A stretch of 64,000 nucleotides of DNA from Pseudomonas mucoides (GTDB lineage Bacteria; Pseudomonadota; Gammaproteobacteria; Pseudomonadales; Pseudomonadaceae): positions 1,686,757-1,750,756 of the forward strand of contig NZ_JACOPW010000001.1 of NCBI RefSeq assembly GCF_015461845.1, in the 5' to 3' direction. Shown here piece after piece: positions 26,351-36,293 of this stretch; position 1 is the first letter of the stretch, and every line of letters starts with the position of its first letter. The position numbers were made by a program, and so were the translations under genes. The notes beneath the pieces are model-generated. The model was not told the DNA's origin. It worked only from the letters and a program-made list of their open reading frames with translations, and ran no database searches.

Positions 26351-27046
26351 TCAGCGACACACCCACCACGGCCCGGCATCCACATGAAAATGATTGTGAT
26401 GGGCGGCGTTGTAATCCGGGCTCAACACCACACTGAACAGGTCGCACGCACCGTCGCGGACCTGACGCAGAAAACGCGCGTCCTGATTATCTTTTGGCCA
26501 ATCCTTGAGCACGCTGACAGTTCGCCCATCCGCGAGGCGGAAACCGGCAATGTCCAGGGCATTGGCCGACGCGTGCTGACTGAGCCTGCCCTTGTCGCGG
26601 TTATACACATTGCGACAGGCAAAACTGCCCAGATGCTCGACTCGCGTCACCGCCAGCCCGTAAACCGCCTGCGCCGCGGGTTGCAGGACATGCCGGTCGA
26701 ACAGCGCGAACGACACCGCGAGGCGGCAACTGGCAAGGAAGCTGCTGCTCAGGGCCACTTCGCCACCCTGCACACGCAACGTGTTGATCAGCGGGCATGT
26801 GGCGTCGGGACTGTCGGCTTGGCGAGTCACGCGCAATCCGGAATTGCTCAGGGCCTGATCGCACAACTGTGGGTCATCGCTCAAGCGCATCAACTTGTAG
26901 CGGGTCAGCAGATTCGGTTCGGCGTTTACGTCCAGTGGCGCCCAAGGGTTCCACGGTGGCGGCAGGGAGACCCAACCGCGCCAGACACTCAAGCCTGACG
27001 CGCCAATGAGCACCAGCATCAACAACAGCCATCCCCTCAACCGCAT
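26351..27046 (-). CDS. Extensin-like C-terminal domain protein, membrane anchored
   Basis: This 231-aa protein has one N-terminal TM segment (about 5-24) and then an extensin_C domain. The characteristic features are 'CPLINTLRV', 'FACRNVYNRDKGRLSQHASANALDIAGFRLADGR' (read in parts) and the terminal 'HHNHFHVD'. The conserved His, Asp and HxH-like residues resemble M15 D-Ala-D-Ala peptidases, so a role in peptidoglycan trimming on the periplasmic side is plausible but unproven. It follows the PEP-mutase-family gene by 2 bases. Confidence 0.82.
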   Translation of the reverse strand: MRLRGWLLLMLVLIGASGLSVWRGWVSLPPPWNPWAPLDVNAEPNLLTRYKLMRLSDDPQLCDQALSNSGLRVTRQADSPDATCPLINTLRVQGGEVALSSSFLASCRLAVSFALFDRHVLQPAAQAVYGLAVTRVEHLGSFACRNVYNRDKGRLSQHASANALDIAGFRLADGRTVSVLKDWPKDNQDARFLRQVRDGACDLFSVVLSPDYNAAHHNHFHVDAGPWWVCR

Positions 27047-27048
27047 CG

Positions 27049-27870
27049 TCAGCCTTTGAACAGTAGATTAGCCTTCGCGTACGGCATGGAGCGCGAGGTA
27101 AACCCGAACGTGCCGGAAGTCTTGATCTCTTCAGCCGCCCGGAAAAATTCGCCATACGCCGCCAACGCGAGGGCCGATCCGACGCTGATGCGCTTGACGC
27201 CCATTTCGCTCAACTGCTCGACCGTCAACTTGAGCCCGCCGGACATCAACACATTGACCGGTTTGGGCGCCACGGCACGGACCACCGCCAATACCTCTTC
27301 GGCACTGCGTAGCCCCGGCGCATAGAGCACGTCGGCACCGGCCTCGGCGAACGCCTGCAAGCGGCGAAGGGTGTCGGCAAGATCAGGATTGCCGTGCAGA
27401 AAATTCTCGGCGCGCGCGGTCAGCATGAAGGGGAACGGTAAACTGCGCGCTGCCGCCACCGCCGCTTCAACCCGCGCCACGGCATGTTCGAAGCAGTAGA
27501 TCGGCGCCGCTTCACGGCCCGTCGCATCTTCGATAGAGCCGCCAACCGCACCGGCCTCAGCTGCGCGCAAAATACTCTGGGCGCACTGGACGGGGTCGTC
27601 GGCAAAACCGTTTTCCAGGTCCACCGCCACCGGCAGATCAGTGGCCGCGACAATCGCCCGGACATTCGCCAGCGTATCGTCGAGAGTCAATGCGCCATCC
27701 GGGCGCGCATTGGAAAAAGCGTAGCCGGCACTGGTGGTTGCCAGCGCCTCGAACCCGAGGCTGGCTAGCATCTTCGCCGAGCCGGCGTCCCACGGGTTGG
27801 GAATGACAAAAGCCGCGTCGCGTTCGTGCAGCGCTTTGAACGCCTGGGCTCGAAGGGTTTGCGCATCCAT
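27049..27870 (-). CDS. Isocitrate lyase / PEP mutase family protein
   Basis: This 273-aa TIM-barrel enzyme is of the ICL/PEPM superfamily. 'IPNPWDAGSAKMLASLGFEALATTSAGYAF' (read in parts, about 22-50), 'PVAVDLENGFADDP' and 'GAVGGSIEDATGRE' are the metal- and substrate-binding segments of the oxaloacetate-decarboxylase/PEP-mutase branch. The start is ATG 27870; a longer frame to 27918 is open. The substrate (carboxyphosphonopyruvate, methylisocitrate or another) cannot be deduced. It lies in a closely packed minus-strand run from the DUF72 gene to the extensin-like gene. Confidence 0.82.
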   Translation of the reverse strand: MDAQTLRAQAFKALHERDAAFVIPNPWDAGSAKMLASLGFEALATTSAGYAFSNARPDGALTLDDTLANVRAIVAATDLPVAVDLENGFADDPVQCAQSILRAAEAGAVGGSIEDATGREAAPIYCFEHAVARVEAAVAAARSLPFPFMLTARAENFLHGNPDLADTLRRLQAFAEAGADVLYAPGLRSAEEVLAVVRAVAPKPVNVLMSGGLKLTVEQLSEMGVKRISVGSALALAAYGEFFRAAEEIKTSGTFGFTSRSMPYAKANLLFKG

Positions 27871-27904
27871 TGGGCAGACTCCTGAAAAGGGGGACGAATC
27901 CGCC

Positions 27905-28765
27905 TCAGAGCAAGCCAAGTTGTTCTGCTGCGGGTTCTCTGTATAGCTCAGGCAGCGGCGGCAGGCCAGGCAAACGCAGCATCAGTTGTGCGTGAAAACG
28001 TTGCGCCAGCCTGGCGGCCAGCAGGTTGTCGGCGGTGTGCAGGAAGATGTAAGGCGTGCGCCCCTCTTCGATCCATGTGGCGATTTTTTCGACCCACGGC
28101 TGCAGGAACGGATCGTTGGCTTCCAGCTGAGGATGGCCGATGAAACGCACCTGCGGGAACTGGGTGAACGCCGCCGGGCGTGGCGGCACTTTGGGCTTTT
28201 TCGATTGGGCGTGGAGCACCGAGGGATCGGTCGACGTGCAGCTGAACAGCGCACGCGGATCAAGGCAGATCCGTTCGACACCGCGATCCAGCAGCAGGCG
28301 ATTGAGCATGCGCTCGGCATCACCCTTGGCAAAAAACGCATCGTGGCGCACTTCGATGGCCAGCGGGTGATCCAGCGCATCAATGAACGCGGCCAGTTCG
28401 GGCAATCGCTGCGGCGTGAAACTTTTCGACAATTGCAGCCACAACGGCGAAACCCGCTCACCCAAGGGACGGAGCAATTGCACAAAGGTTTCGGCGGCGG
28501 TCAGTTGCTCGCGCAGGTCACCGCCATGGCTGATATCGCCAGGAAACTTGGCGGTGAAACGAAAGTGTTCGGGCATGGCCTCGGCCCAGCGCTCGACAGT
28601 GGACGCAGCCGGGCTCGCGTAGAAAGTCGTGTTGCCTTCTACGGCGTTGAATACTTGGGTATAGAGATTTAGAAATTCGGAGGATTTCGCGTCTGGCGGA
28701 TAGAGATAATCGCGCCAGGCGTTTTCACTCCAGGACGGGCAGCCGAGGTAGTAAGGCAGTCGCAT
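27905..28765 (-). CDS. DUF72 (YecE-like) protein
   Basis: This 286-aa TIM-barrel-like protein has the family opening 'YYLGCPSWSENAWRDYLYP', then 'NAVEGNTTFYASP', 'FRFTAKFPGDISH' and 'PLAIEVRH', all typical DUF72 motifs. The biochemical role is unknown for the family. Its start overlaps the stop of the preceding 101-aa gene by one base (TGATG), indicating coupling. Confidence 0.9.
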   Translation of the reverse strand: MRLPYYLGCPSWSENAWRDYLYPPDAKSSEFLNLYTQVFNAVEGNTTFYASPAASTVERWAEAMPEHFRFTAKFPGDISHGGDLREQLTAAETFVQLLRPLGERVSPLWLQLSKSFTPQRLPELAAFIDALDHPLAIEVRHDAFFAKGDAERMLNRLLLDRGVERICLDPRALFSCTSTDPSVLHAQSKKPKVPPRPAAFTQFPQVRFIGHPQLEANDPFLQPWVEKIATWIEEGRTPYIFLHTADNLLAARLAQRFHAQLMLRLPGLPPLPELYREPAAEQLGLL

Positions 28766-29070
28766 CAGATATACAGGTCAAGACCCAGCACATCCGTATC
28801 CCAATCGACAAAAGTGGCCGTGCTCAGGTAGCTGGCGAGTGCCGTGGCGACGCTTTTGCTCATGGCGCGGTGGTAGATCATGTCTTGCTGGCGCGCCGGC
28901 AGATTGCTCAGGCGTTGCGCCGAGGCTTTGGCGGCACGGGCAGCCATTTGCTCTTCGGACGGAATTTCCAGCTCACCGTCGATATCGACGTAATCGTCTT
29001 CCGCCACAGGGCCTTTGCGAGGCTTGCGCTTGATGGGGTAGGACTGAGAGGAAACGCCGTCTATACGCAT
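28765..29070 (-). CDS. Small conserved hypothetical protein, 101 aa
   Basis: This is a hydrophilic protein with a basic N-terminus ('YPIKRKPRKG'), an acidic middle ('EDDYVDIDGELEIPSEEQ') and a hydrophobic end ('VLGLDLYI'). No known domain was recognised. The one-base overlap with the DUF72 gene and the conserved neighbourhood (DUF72, this gene, tsaB, adk, ppc) support it as real. The function is unknown. Confidence 0.72.
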   Translation of the reverse strand: MRIDGVSSQSYPIKRKPRKGPVAEDDYVDIDGELEIPSEEQMAARAAKASAQRLSNLPARQQDMIYHRAMSKSVATALASYLSTATFVDWDTDVLGLDLYI

Positions 29071-29213
29071 GAGTACATGTCCGGTATCAATGATGGCAGT
29101 TTAGTGGCGCATTGAACGCTTCGCAAACCGCTTGGTGATAACTAGAACACAGAATCGGGAAAAGGTTTAAAAGCTGGGGGTATAAATCGACGATTGGCTG
29201 CGCTGGGTAAATC

Positions 29214-29307
29214 GCCATCGCGGGCAAGCCACGCTCCCACAGGATTTGGGTGGCTCACAACGTCTGCAGCTGGCTCAAAACTCTGGGAGCGTGGCTTGCC
29301 CGCGATT
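29214..29307. repeat. REP-type inverted pair
   Basis: The 'cgcgggcaagccacgctccc' variant and its inverted copy at about 29281-29306 sit between tsaB and the 101-aa gene. The ends read 'gccatcgcggg' and 'cccgcgattgg'. Confidence 0.8.
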
Positions 29308-29329
29308 GGACCTACTCGATACCGAGAAA

Positions 29330-30004
29330 TCAACGCGCCTTAGGCGTCGCCACTTTATCGCGCAGATAAACCGGCTGAGCCTCATCCGCCACAATCGCCT
29401 CACCCCGCTCCCAGGCAAAACGCGCCAGGGTCAGCAGGTCTTCGGCATGCGGCAACATGCCCGCGTCCTGCCCGGTCAGGTTCACGGCAATGCGCTCGGC
29501 ATACCCCCAACCCGTGCCCGCGCCAAACCATTCGCCACTGGCATCCGTCGGCAACGCCGCCACTTCCGGCGGCAACACGGCTTCATTGCCCACCAGGCGC
29601 ATCTCCCCCGCCGTTTCGCGGTAGCAGCCCCAATACACTTCATCCATCCGCGCATCGATGGCGGACGCCACCTGGCTCACACCGTGTTCACGGTACGCGC
29701 GTTGCGCCAGCACGGCCAGGTTCGACACCGGCAACACCGGGCGATCCAGCGCAAATGCCAAGCCCTGGACCACGCCAATGGCAATCCGCACACCGGTAAA
29801 CGCGCCCGGCCCACGGCCAAACGCGATGGCATCGACTGCTTGCAGCGTGGTCCCGGCATCGGCAAGCAATTGCTGGATCATCGGCAACAGCTTCTGCGCA
29901 TGGAGGCGCGGGATCACCTCGTAATGGCTCGTGACTTTGCCGTCATGCAGCAAGGCAACGGAGCAAGCTTCAGTCGCGGTGTCCAGGGCCAGCAAGGTGC
30001 TCAT
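29330..30004 (-). CDS. tsaB: tRNA t6A37 biosynthesis protein TsaB
   Basis: This 224-aa ASKHA-fold protein acts as dimerisation partner of TsaD in threonylcarbamoylation of A37 in ANN-decoding tRNAs. The N-terminus 'LLALDTATEACSVALLHDGK' and 'AIAFGRGPGAFTGVRIAIG' are the TsaB signatures. The start is ATG 30004; an open frame to 30064 overlaps the adk terminator. tcdA, which acts on the same t6A base, is also in this window. Confidence 0.93.
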   Translation of the reverse strand: MSTLLALDTATEACSVALLHDGKVTSHYEVIPRLHAQKLLPMIQQLLADAGTTLQAVDAIAFGRGPGAFTGVRIAIGVVQGLAFALDRPVLPVSNLAVLAQRAYREHGVSQVASAIDARMDEVYWGCYRETAGEMRLVGNEAVLPPEVAALPTDASGEWFGAGTGWGYAERIAVNLTGQDAGMLPHAEDLLTLARFAWERGEAIVADEAQPVYLRDKVATPKAR

Positions 30005-30051
30005 CGATGTTTCCGTAAGAGAGGTCAGAAAAAGTGCGCCAGTATAAACAA

Positions 30052-30075
30052 CTACGGCCCGCAAGCGGGCCGTAG
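30052..30075. terminator. Perfect hairpin after adk
   Basis: An 11-bp stem ctacggcccgc / gcgggccgtag has a 2-base loop, 17 bases past the adk stop. On the minus strand it is followed by 'ttgtttatac', which also looks like a -10 element for tsaB. Confidence 0.7.
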
Positions 30076-30091
30076 AAGATGAAGCGTTTTT

Positions 30092-30772
<681 letters not shown>

Positions 30773-31027
30773 TCAGATTCGCCTCGTGGGGCCAATCTCA
30801 AAAATAGGGTCGTGGCCGCCCAAACGGCCAAAGGCTGATCAAGATACACAGCAGGCCCGGACCACACAAGCCGCCGAAAGTCGGAGAAACCGCTGCCTGA
30901 CGTGACCTTTTGATGGAGTGCCCCAAGTCGCAACCCCATCATTAACTGTCGCCTGACCGACCTTTTCCAGCCCTCGCCCACAGGCACCCGACGCCTGCGC
31001 CGAGTGCCTCGCCCCACGGCAAAAACC

Positions 31028-33658
31028 TTAGCCGGTATTTCGCAAACCGGCGGCAATCCCCGCCACAGACACCAGCAACGCCTGTTCTACCGGGCTGCCT
31101 TGGGCCACATCCTGTTGTCGCGAACGGGCCAGCAACTCCGCCTGCAATAGATGAAGCGGGTCGAGGTAGGTGTTGCGCAACCGGATGAATTCGAGGGTGT
31201 CTGGGCTATGTGCCAGTAGCTGCGACTGACCAGTCAACCCAAGCACCACGGCACACGCCTGCGACAATAGGTCGCGTAAGTGCACACCTAAAGGAAGCAA
31301 ATCCGGCTCGACCAGACGCTCATCGTAGGATTGGGCGATATCTGCATCCGCTTTGGCCAGGACCATTTCCAGCATGTCGATGCGGGTGCGGAAGAACGGC
31401 CATTGCTCGCGCATCTGCCCCAACAACTCGCCTTCACCGCGCTCAAGCGCCTTGCTCAACGCGGCTTCCCAGCCGAGCCAGGCCGGCAACATCAGGCGCG
31501 TTTGAGTCCAGCCGAAGATCCACGGAATCGCGCGCAGACTTTCGATTCCGCCGGCGCGGCGTTTGGCCGGGCGACTGCCCAGCGGCAAGCGGCCCAATTC
31601 CTGTTCCGGCGTCGACTGGCGGAAATACTCGACGAATTGCGGGTTCTCACGCACCACGGCGCGGTACGCCTTGACCCCATCGGCGGCCAATTCGTCCATC
31701 AAATGGCGCCACGCAGGCTCTGGTGGCGGCGGTGGCAGCAGGGTCGCTTCCAGCACTGCGGCCAGGTACAGATTAAGGTTTTGCTCAGCGATGTCCGGCA
31801 GGCCGAATTTGAAACGAATCATTTCCCCTTGCTCGGTGGTACGGAAACGCCCGGCGACCGAACCCGGCGGCTGCGACAGAATCGCCGCGTGCGCCGGACC
31901 ACCGCCACGCCCCACGGTGCCGCCGCGACCGTGGAACAACAGCAGTTCCACTTGCTGCTCGCGGCAGATGTCGACCAAGCGTTCCTGTGCCCGATATTGC
32001 GCCCAGGCCGCCGCTGTCGTCCCCGCATCCTTGGCCGAGTCGGAGTAGCCGATCATCACTTCCTGCGGGCCTTGCAAGCGCGAACGATAGCCCGGCAGCA
32101 GCAACAGCTTTTCAATCACAGGGCCAGCGTTGTCGAGGTCCGCCAGGGTTTCGAACAGCGGCACCACGCGCATCGGCCGCAGTACGCCCGCCTCTTTGAG
32201 CAGCAGTTGCACCGCGAGCACGTCGGAGGCGGCACCGGCCATGGAGATCACATACGAACCCAGTGAAGCGCCGGGGGCGGCGGCGATTTCCCGGCAGGTC
32301 GCCAGTACTTCGGCGGTATCGGCAGAGGGTTTGAAATACGCCGGCAGCAACGGTCGACGGTTGTTCTGCTCGCGCATCAGGAAGGCGATGCGCTCCTCCT
32401 CGCTCCAGTCTTCGTAACGTCCGAGGCCCAGATAATCGGTGATTTCGGTCATGGCGGCGGTATGCCGCGAGGCGTCCTGACGCACATCGAGGCGCACCAG
32501 GAACAGGCCGAACGTCACTGCCCGACGCAGGCAATCGAGCAGCGGACCGTCGGCGATCACGCCCATGCCGCACTCATGCAGCGACTGATAGCAGAGCTCC
32601 AGCGGATCGAGCAGGTCACGGTTGTTTTGCAGCACATCGGCCGGTGCCGGGGTGGTCGTCGTCAAAGAGGCGTGCGCCCAATTGCGCGTGGCACGCAGAC
32701 GTTCACGCAACTGTTTGAGCACCGCGCGATACGGTTCGGCACTGTCTCCGGCCTTGGCTTTCAAGGCTTCGCTGGCCTGCTGCATCGACAGTTCCGCCGC
32801 CAGGTGATCGACGTCGCGCACGTACAAATCGGCGGCCATCCAGCGCGCCAGCAGCAACACTTCACGGGTCACGGCAGCGGTCACGTTGGGGTTGCCGTCG
32901 CGGTCGCCGCCCATCCACGAGGCGAAACGAATCGGCGCGGCCTCCAGCGGCAAGTGCAGGCCGGTGGCGTCAAACAGGGCTTTATCGGCCTTGCGCAGGT
33001 AATTGGGGATCGCCTGCCACAGCGAATGTTCGATCACCGCGAAGCCCCATTTGGCTTCATCAACAGGTGTCGGGCGGGTGCGGCGGATTTCTTCGGTGTG
33101 CCAGGCTTCAGCGATCAGGCGCTGCAATTTCGCCTGGATCTGCTCGCGCTCGGCCGGGGTCAGGTCGCGGTGGTCTTGCGCGGCCAGTTGCGCGGCAATC
33201 GCGTCGTACTTCTGGATCAGCGTGCGGCGCGCCACTTCGGTCGGGTGTGCGGTCAGTACCAGTTCGATTTCCAGTCGCCCCAATTGCCGGGCCAAAGCGT
33301 CAGCGCTGTGGCCCTCGGCGCGCAGGCGAGCGAGCAGTTCCGGCAACACGCGGGCCTCAAAAGGCGCGGGCTGCGACGCTTCGCGGCGGTGAATCAGCTG
33401 ATATTGCTCGGCGATGTTGGCCAGGTTGAGAAACTGGTTGAACGCCCGCGCCACCGGCAGCAACTCGTCTTCGCTCAATTGGTTGAGGCTGGCGCTCAGT
33501 TCGGCATTCATGGAACCGCGGCGGTCGGCCTTGGCACCCTTGCGGATCTGCTCGATCTTGTCGAGAAAACCGTCCCCGTACTGTTCACGAATGGTGTTGC
33601 CCAACAACTCACCCAACAGGTGAACGTCTTCGCGCAAGCGTGCATCAATATCGGTCAT
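31028..33658 (-). CDS. ppc: Phosphoenolpyruvate carboxylase
   Basis: This 876-aa cytoplasmic enzyme carboxylates PEP to oxaloacetate (anaplerosis). Catalytic signatures are '[13 protein letters not shown]' (His, about residue 137), '[19 protein letters not shown]' (Lys) and '[16 protein letters not shown]' (Arg loop). The last residue region '[11 protein letters not shown]' fits the conserved C-terminal RNTG allosteric end. The gap to adk (288 bases) holds no gene that I can support. Confidence 0.97.
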   Translation of the reverse strand: MTDIDARLREDVHLLGELLGNTIREQYGDGFLDKIEQIRKGAKADRRGSMNAELSASLNQLSEDELLPVARAFNQFLNLANIAEQYQLIHRREASQPAPFEARVLPELLARLRAEGHSADALARQLGRLEIELVLTAHPTEVARRTLIQKYDAIAAQLAAQDHRDLTPAEREQIQAKLQRLIAEAWHTEEIRRTRPTPVDEAKWGFAVIEHSLWQAIPNYLRKADKALFDATGLHLPLEAAPIRFASWMGGDRDGNPNVTAAVTREVLLLARWMAADLYVRDVDHLAAELSMQQASEALKAKAGDSAEPYRAVLKQLRERLRATRNWAHASLTTTTPAPADVLQNNRDLLDPLELCYQSLHECGMGVIADGPLLDCLRRAVTFGLFLVRLDVRQDASRHTAAMTEITDYLGLGRYEDWSEEERIAFLMREQNNRRPLLPAYFKPSADTAEVLATCREIAAAPGASLGSYVISMAGAASDVLAVQLLLKEAGVLRPMRVVPLFETLADLDNAGPVIEKLLLLPGYRSRLQGPQEVMIGYSDSAKDAGTTAAAWAQYRAQERLVDICREQQVELLLFHGRGGTVGRGGGPAHAAILSQPPGSVAGRFRTTEQGEMIRFKFGLPDIAEQNLNLYLAAVLEATLLPPPPPEPAWRHLMDELAADGVKAYRAVVRENPQFVEYFRQSTPEQELGRLPLGSRPAKRRAGGIESLRAIPWIFGWTQTRLMLPAWLGWEAALSKALERGEGELLGQMREQWPFFRTRIDMLEMVLAKADADIAQSYDERLVEPDLLPLGVHLRDLLSQACAVVLGLTGQSQLLAHSPDTLEFIRLRNTYLDPLHLLQAELLARSRQQDVAQGSPVEQALLVSVAGIAAGLRNTG

Positions 33659-33872
33659 CAGCAGTTCTCCAGCAAAAAATCCGGGCGGCCATGAACATCA
33701 TGCTTTGACCCCAAGAGTGCCGCCGTAAAGCCGTTCTTACAAGCAAACGACGAAGGGACTTTAAACCCGGCGCGCAGAAGCTAGTCTGAAGAGGAAGCCG
33801 CACAACGGCTTTCGCCGGCCACTGCCGGACACTGAAACGGCCTGCCACGAGCAGGAACGCATTGAGGTCACT

Positions 33873-34217
33873 ATGAAAATTCGCGAGCTTGCCCAGCATT
33901 GGGAAGAAAACGCCAAGGGTCGCCTGACCGAGACGGGCTACACGATTCACCTGGACGTGGAAGCCGCCGCACGGCTGGCGGCCATTACCGAGATGTACCC
34001 CAAACGCCAACCTGAAGAACTGCTCGGCGAGCTGATTGGCGCCGCCCTGGAAGAGCTGGAAAAAAGCTTTCCGTATGTGAAGGGCTCGACCGTTGTGGCG
34101 ACTGATGAAGAAGGTGATCCGCTGTACGAAGACGTCGGTCCTACACCGCGTTTTCTCGCATTGTCGCGGCGGCATTTGCATGATTTGTCGGTCGGTAGTG
34201 ACAAGCAGAAACACTGA
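33873..34217 (+). CDS. Conserved hypothetical protein, 114 aa
   Basis: This small soluble protein begins 'MKIRELAQHWEENAKGRLTE' and has an amphipathic helical middle 'EELLGELIGAALEELEKSF'. No signal peptide is seen. Pseudomonas orthologues have sometimes been labelled pilus-related, but nothing in the sequence supports that. It is divergent from ppc, with the 'gaggtcact' site before the ATG. The function is unknown. Confidence 0.72.
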   Translation: MKIRELAQHWEENAKGRLTETGYTIHLDVEAAARLAAITEMYPKRQPEELLGELIGAALEELEKSFPYVKGSTVVATDEEGDPLYEDVGPTPRFLALSRRHLHDLSVGSDKQKH

Positions 34218-34524
34218 TCCTGCTGATGTAAAACTGTGGGAGCCCTGTGGCAAGGGGGCTCCTACAGGGAAGTAATACCCATCAAAAAACGTGAATTCCT
34301 GAGCGATAAAAAGCCCCGGAATACCGCCTCTCGCCGCCAAAGTTCCCGATTTAGAGCCTTTCGTGCTTTTTTGCAGGCACGGTGAATTTCTCTGAACTTT
34401 TAAAAAATGCCTTTGGTCGTAACCAGTAACCACGCCTGGTACGGTCGTCTCATTTCGCACATCACGTCAGTCGGTTACGGCTCCATACCAGGATGGATAT
34501 TCAAGTTTTACAGGAGTAATTCCA
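34218..34524. other. 307-base intergenic region upstream of the lptF pair
   Basis: It holds a single REP-like palindrome ('gtgggagccctgtggcaagggggctcctaca', read in parts, about 34235-34266) and a candidate AlgU (sigma-22) promoter at 34394-34421. No gene is supported. Confidence 0.6.
34394..34421 (+). promoter_or_regulatory. Candidate AlgU/sigma-22 promoter
   Basis: GAACTT (34394-34399), a 17-base spacer, then TCGTA (34417-34421), compared with the AlgU consensus GAACTT-N16/17-TCtgA. It lies 103 bases upstream of the DUF4398-lipoprotein gene. lptF is known in P. aeruginosa as an envelope-stress-sigma-dependent gene, which supports the reading. The -10 is imperfect. Confidence 0.55.
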
Positions 34525-34926
34525 ATGGAGTTGAAGACTATGAAAACCACCTCATCCACCCACTTGCGTGGCCTGAAACTGGCTGCCCTGGCAATTGGCA
34601 GCAGTTTCATTCTGGCCGGTTGCGCCGGTAACCCGCCGACCGAGCAATACGCGGTCACCCAATCCGCCGTCAATGACGCGGTCAGTGCCGGCGGCACCGA
34701 GTTTGCGGCTGTGGAGATGAAATCCGCTCAAGACAAATTCAAACAAGCCGAAATCGCCATGCACGACAAAAAGTATGACGAGGCGCGGATGCTCGCCGAG
34801 CAAGCCGAGTGGGACGCTCGTGTGGCCGAACGCAAGGCTCAGGCGATGAAAGCTCAACAGACGCTGAAGGACTCTCAGCAAGGTGTTCAGGAACTGCGTC
34901 AGGAAAGTCAGCGCACCGTGCAGTAA
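34525..34926 (+). CDS. DUF4398 lipoprotein
   Basis: This 133-aa lipoprotein has a signal with lipobox 'LAGC' at Cys33 of the 34525 start. The mature part is a helical DUF4398 domain: 'DAVSAGGTEFAAVEMKSAQD' and 'AEIAMHDKKYDEARMLAEQAE'. Two starts are possible: 34525 (AGGAG 8 bases upstream) or the internal ATG 34540, which would give a shorter signal. It is followed after 56 bases by lptF, with which it probably forms one envelope-stress operon. Confidence 0.85.
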   Translation: MELKTMKTTSSTHLRGLKLAALAIGSSFILAGCAGNPPTEQYAVTQSAVNDAVSAGGTEFAAVEMKSAQDKFKQAEIAMHDKKYDEARMLAEQAEWDARVAERKAQAMKAQQTLKDSQQGVQELRQESQRTVQ

Positions 34927-34982
34927 GCGCGCATCCAGACCCCGGACCTGAAGCTCTTACCGATTAAAAAGGACGAATGATT

Positions 34983-35771
34983 ATGCGTACACAATTGATG
35001 ATCCCCGCTCTCCTCGCCGCCAGTGTTGCCCTGGCTGCCTGCTCCACCCCGCCTAACGCGAACCTGGAACAGGCGCGCACCAACTACAGCGGCCTGCAAG
35101 CCAACCCGCAAGCGAGCAAAGTCGCGGCACTGGAAACCAAAGACGCCAGTGATTACCTGGACAAAGCCGATCAGGCGTACCGCGACAAGCAAGACGCGGC
35201 CAAGGTCGATCAACTGGCTTACCTGACCAATCAGCGCGTTGAAGTGGCCAAGCAGACCATCGCCCTGCGCACCGCTGAAGCCAACTTGAAAAACGCTTCG
35301 GCCCAACGTGCCCAGGCGCGTCTGGATGCGCGTGACACGCAGATCAAGCAGTTGCAGGCCAGCCTTAACGCCAAGCAAACCGACCGCGGCACCTTGGTGA
35401 CGTTTGGTGATGTGTTGTTTGCCACCGACCACGCAGACCTGAAGCCCAGCGGTCTGGCGAACATCAACAAACTGTCGCAGTTCCTCTCGGAAAACCCGGA
35501 TCGCAAAGTGATCGTCGAGGGTTACACCGACAGCACCGGCACCGAGGGCCACAACCAGTCGCTGTCGGAGCGTCGGGCCGATTCGGTGCGCACGGCACTG
35601 GTGAAAATGGGCGTTGATCCGGCGCGCATCGTGGCTCAGGGGTATGGCAAGGAATACCCGGTTGCTGAAAACAATAGCGTGTCGGGCCGGGCGATGAACC
35701 GTCGGGTGGAGGTGACCATTTCCAATGATAACCAGCCGGTGATTCCGCGTTCGGCGGTTAGCTCGAACTAA
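34983..35771 (+). CDS. lptF: OmpA-family outer-membrane lipoprotein, LptF-like
   Basis: This 262-aa protein has a lipoprotein signal ('LAAC', Cys20), a helical DUF4398-like stretch (about 25-125) and a C-terminal OmpA peptidoglycan-binding domain (about 140-250). The OmpA domain shows 'VIVEGYTDSTGTEGHNQSLSERRADSVRTALV' (read in parts) with its conserved Asp and Arg. It should tether the outer membrane to peptidoglycan. The start is ATG 34983, which is better spaced from GGA than 34977. Known as lipotoxin F in P. aeruginosa. Confidence 0.87.
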   Translation: MRTQLMIPALLAASVALAACSTPPNANLEQARTNYSGLQANPQASKVAALETKDASDYLDKADQAYRDKQDAAKVDQLAYLTNQRVEVAKQTIALRTAEANLKNASAQRAQARLDARDTQIKQLQASLNAKQTDRGTLVTFGDVLFATDHADLKPSGLANINKLSQFLSENPDRKVIVEGYTDSTGTEGHNQSLSERRADSVRTALVKMGVDPARIVAQGYGKEYPVAENNSVSGRAMNRRVEVTISNDNQPVIPRSAVSSN

Positions 35772-35790
35772 GCAATATCTGCTTAAACAA

Positions 35791-35824
35791 AAAGCCCCGG
35801 CTGATGGCTCAGTCGGGGCTTTTT
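35791..35824 (+). terminator. Intrinsic terminator after lptF
   Basis: Stem gccccggctga / tcagtcggggc with flanking A-run and T-run (ttttt), 20 bases after the lptF stop. Confidence 0.9.
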
Positions 35825-35843
35825 CATGGAGCAAAAAACAAAT

Positions 35844-35937
35844 CCTGTAGGAGTGAGCCTGCTCGCGAAAGCTATTCAACATTCAAAATATGTTTTTGCA
35901 GACTCGCCGCCTTCGCGAGCAGGCTCGCTCCCACAGT
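35844..35937. repeat. REP-type inverted pair
   Basis: 'ctgtaggagtgagcctgctcgcg' (about 35844) and its inverted copy 'cgcgagcaggctcgctcccacag' (35914-35936), with an AT-rich spacer, between lptF and the minus-strand genes. Confidence 0.82.
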
Positions 35938-35963
35938 GGAAATTTGGTGCTCGCAAAATGGGG

Positions 35964-36293
35964 TTACTGCTCCAGCTTCTGCGGGGTTTCCTGCCCCATG
36001 CAACGCACCGCTTTTTTCTTGCTGTCGACCAGCACACCGGTCAGGCCTTTTTGCTCGGTATCAAACAGCACCAGCACGCCATCAATGCACTGCGCCACTT
36101 GCGCGGCAGGCTCCAGGGAGACTTTGTAGTCCTCGCCCGGCATGGTCTTGAGCATGGTGAATTCGTTGAGCAGCAACGCGTCCTCAGGCTTGGCGAAATG
36201 CAGGTAACCGTAGTACCACAAGGCACCCACGGTGCCGAGGATGCTGCAGATACCGGTGATGATCAGCGGGATGGCGTTACGTTCTTCACTCAT
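35964..36293 (-). CDS. Small membrane-anchored hypothetical protein, 109 aa
   Basis: A single N-terminal TM helix (about 8-28, 'IPLIITGICSILGTVGALWYY') is followed by an ~80-residue domain containing two Cys ('VAQCIDGVL', 'AVRCMGQE') that could form a disulphide in the periplasm. No family is recognised. Its start overlaps the stop of the upstream hydrolase gene by 4 bases (ATGA), so the two are coupled. Confidence 0.75.
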   Translation of the reverse strand: MSEERNAIPLIITGICSILGTVGALWYYGYLHFAKPEDALLLNEFTMLKTMPGEDYKVSLEPAAQVAQCIDGVLVLFDTEQKGLTGVLVDSKKKAVRCMGQETPQKLEQ

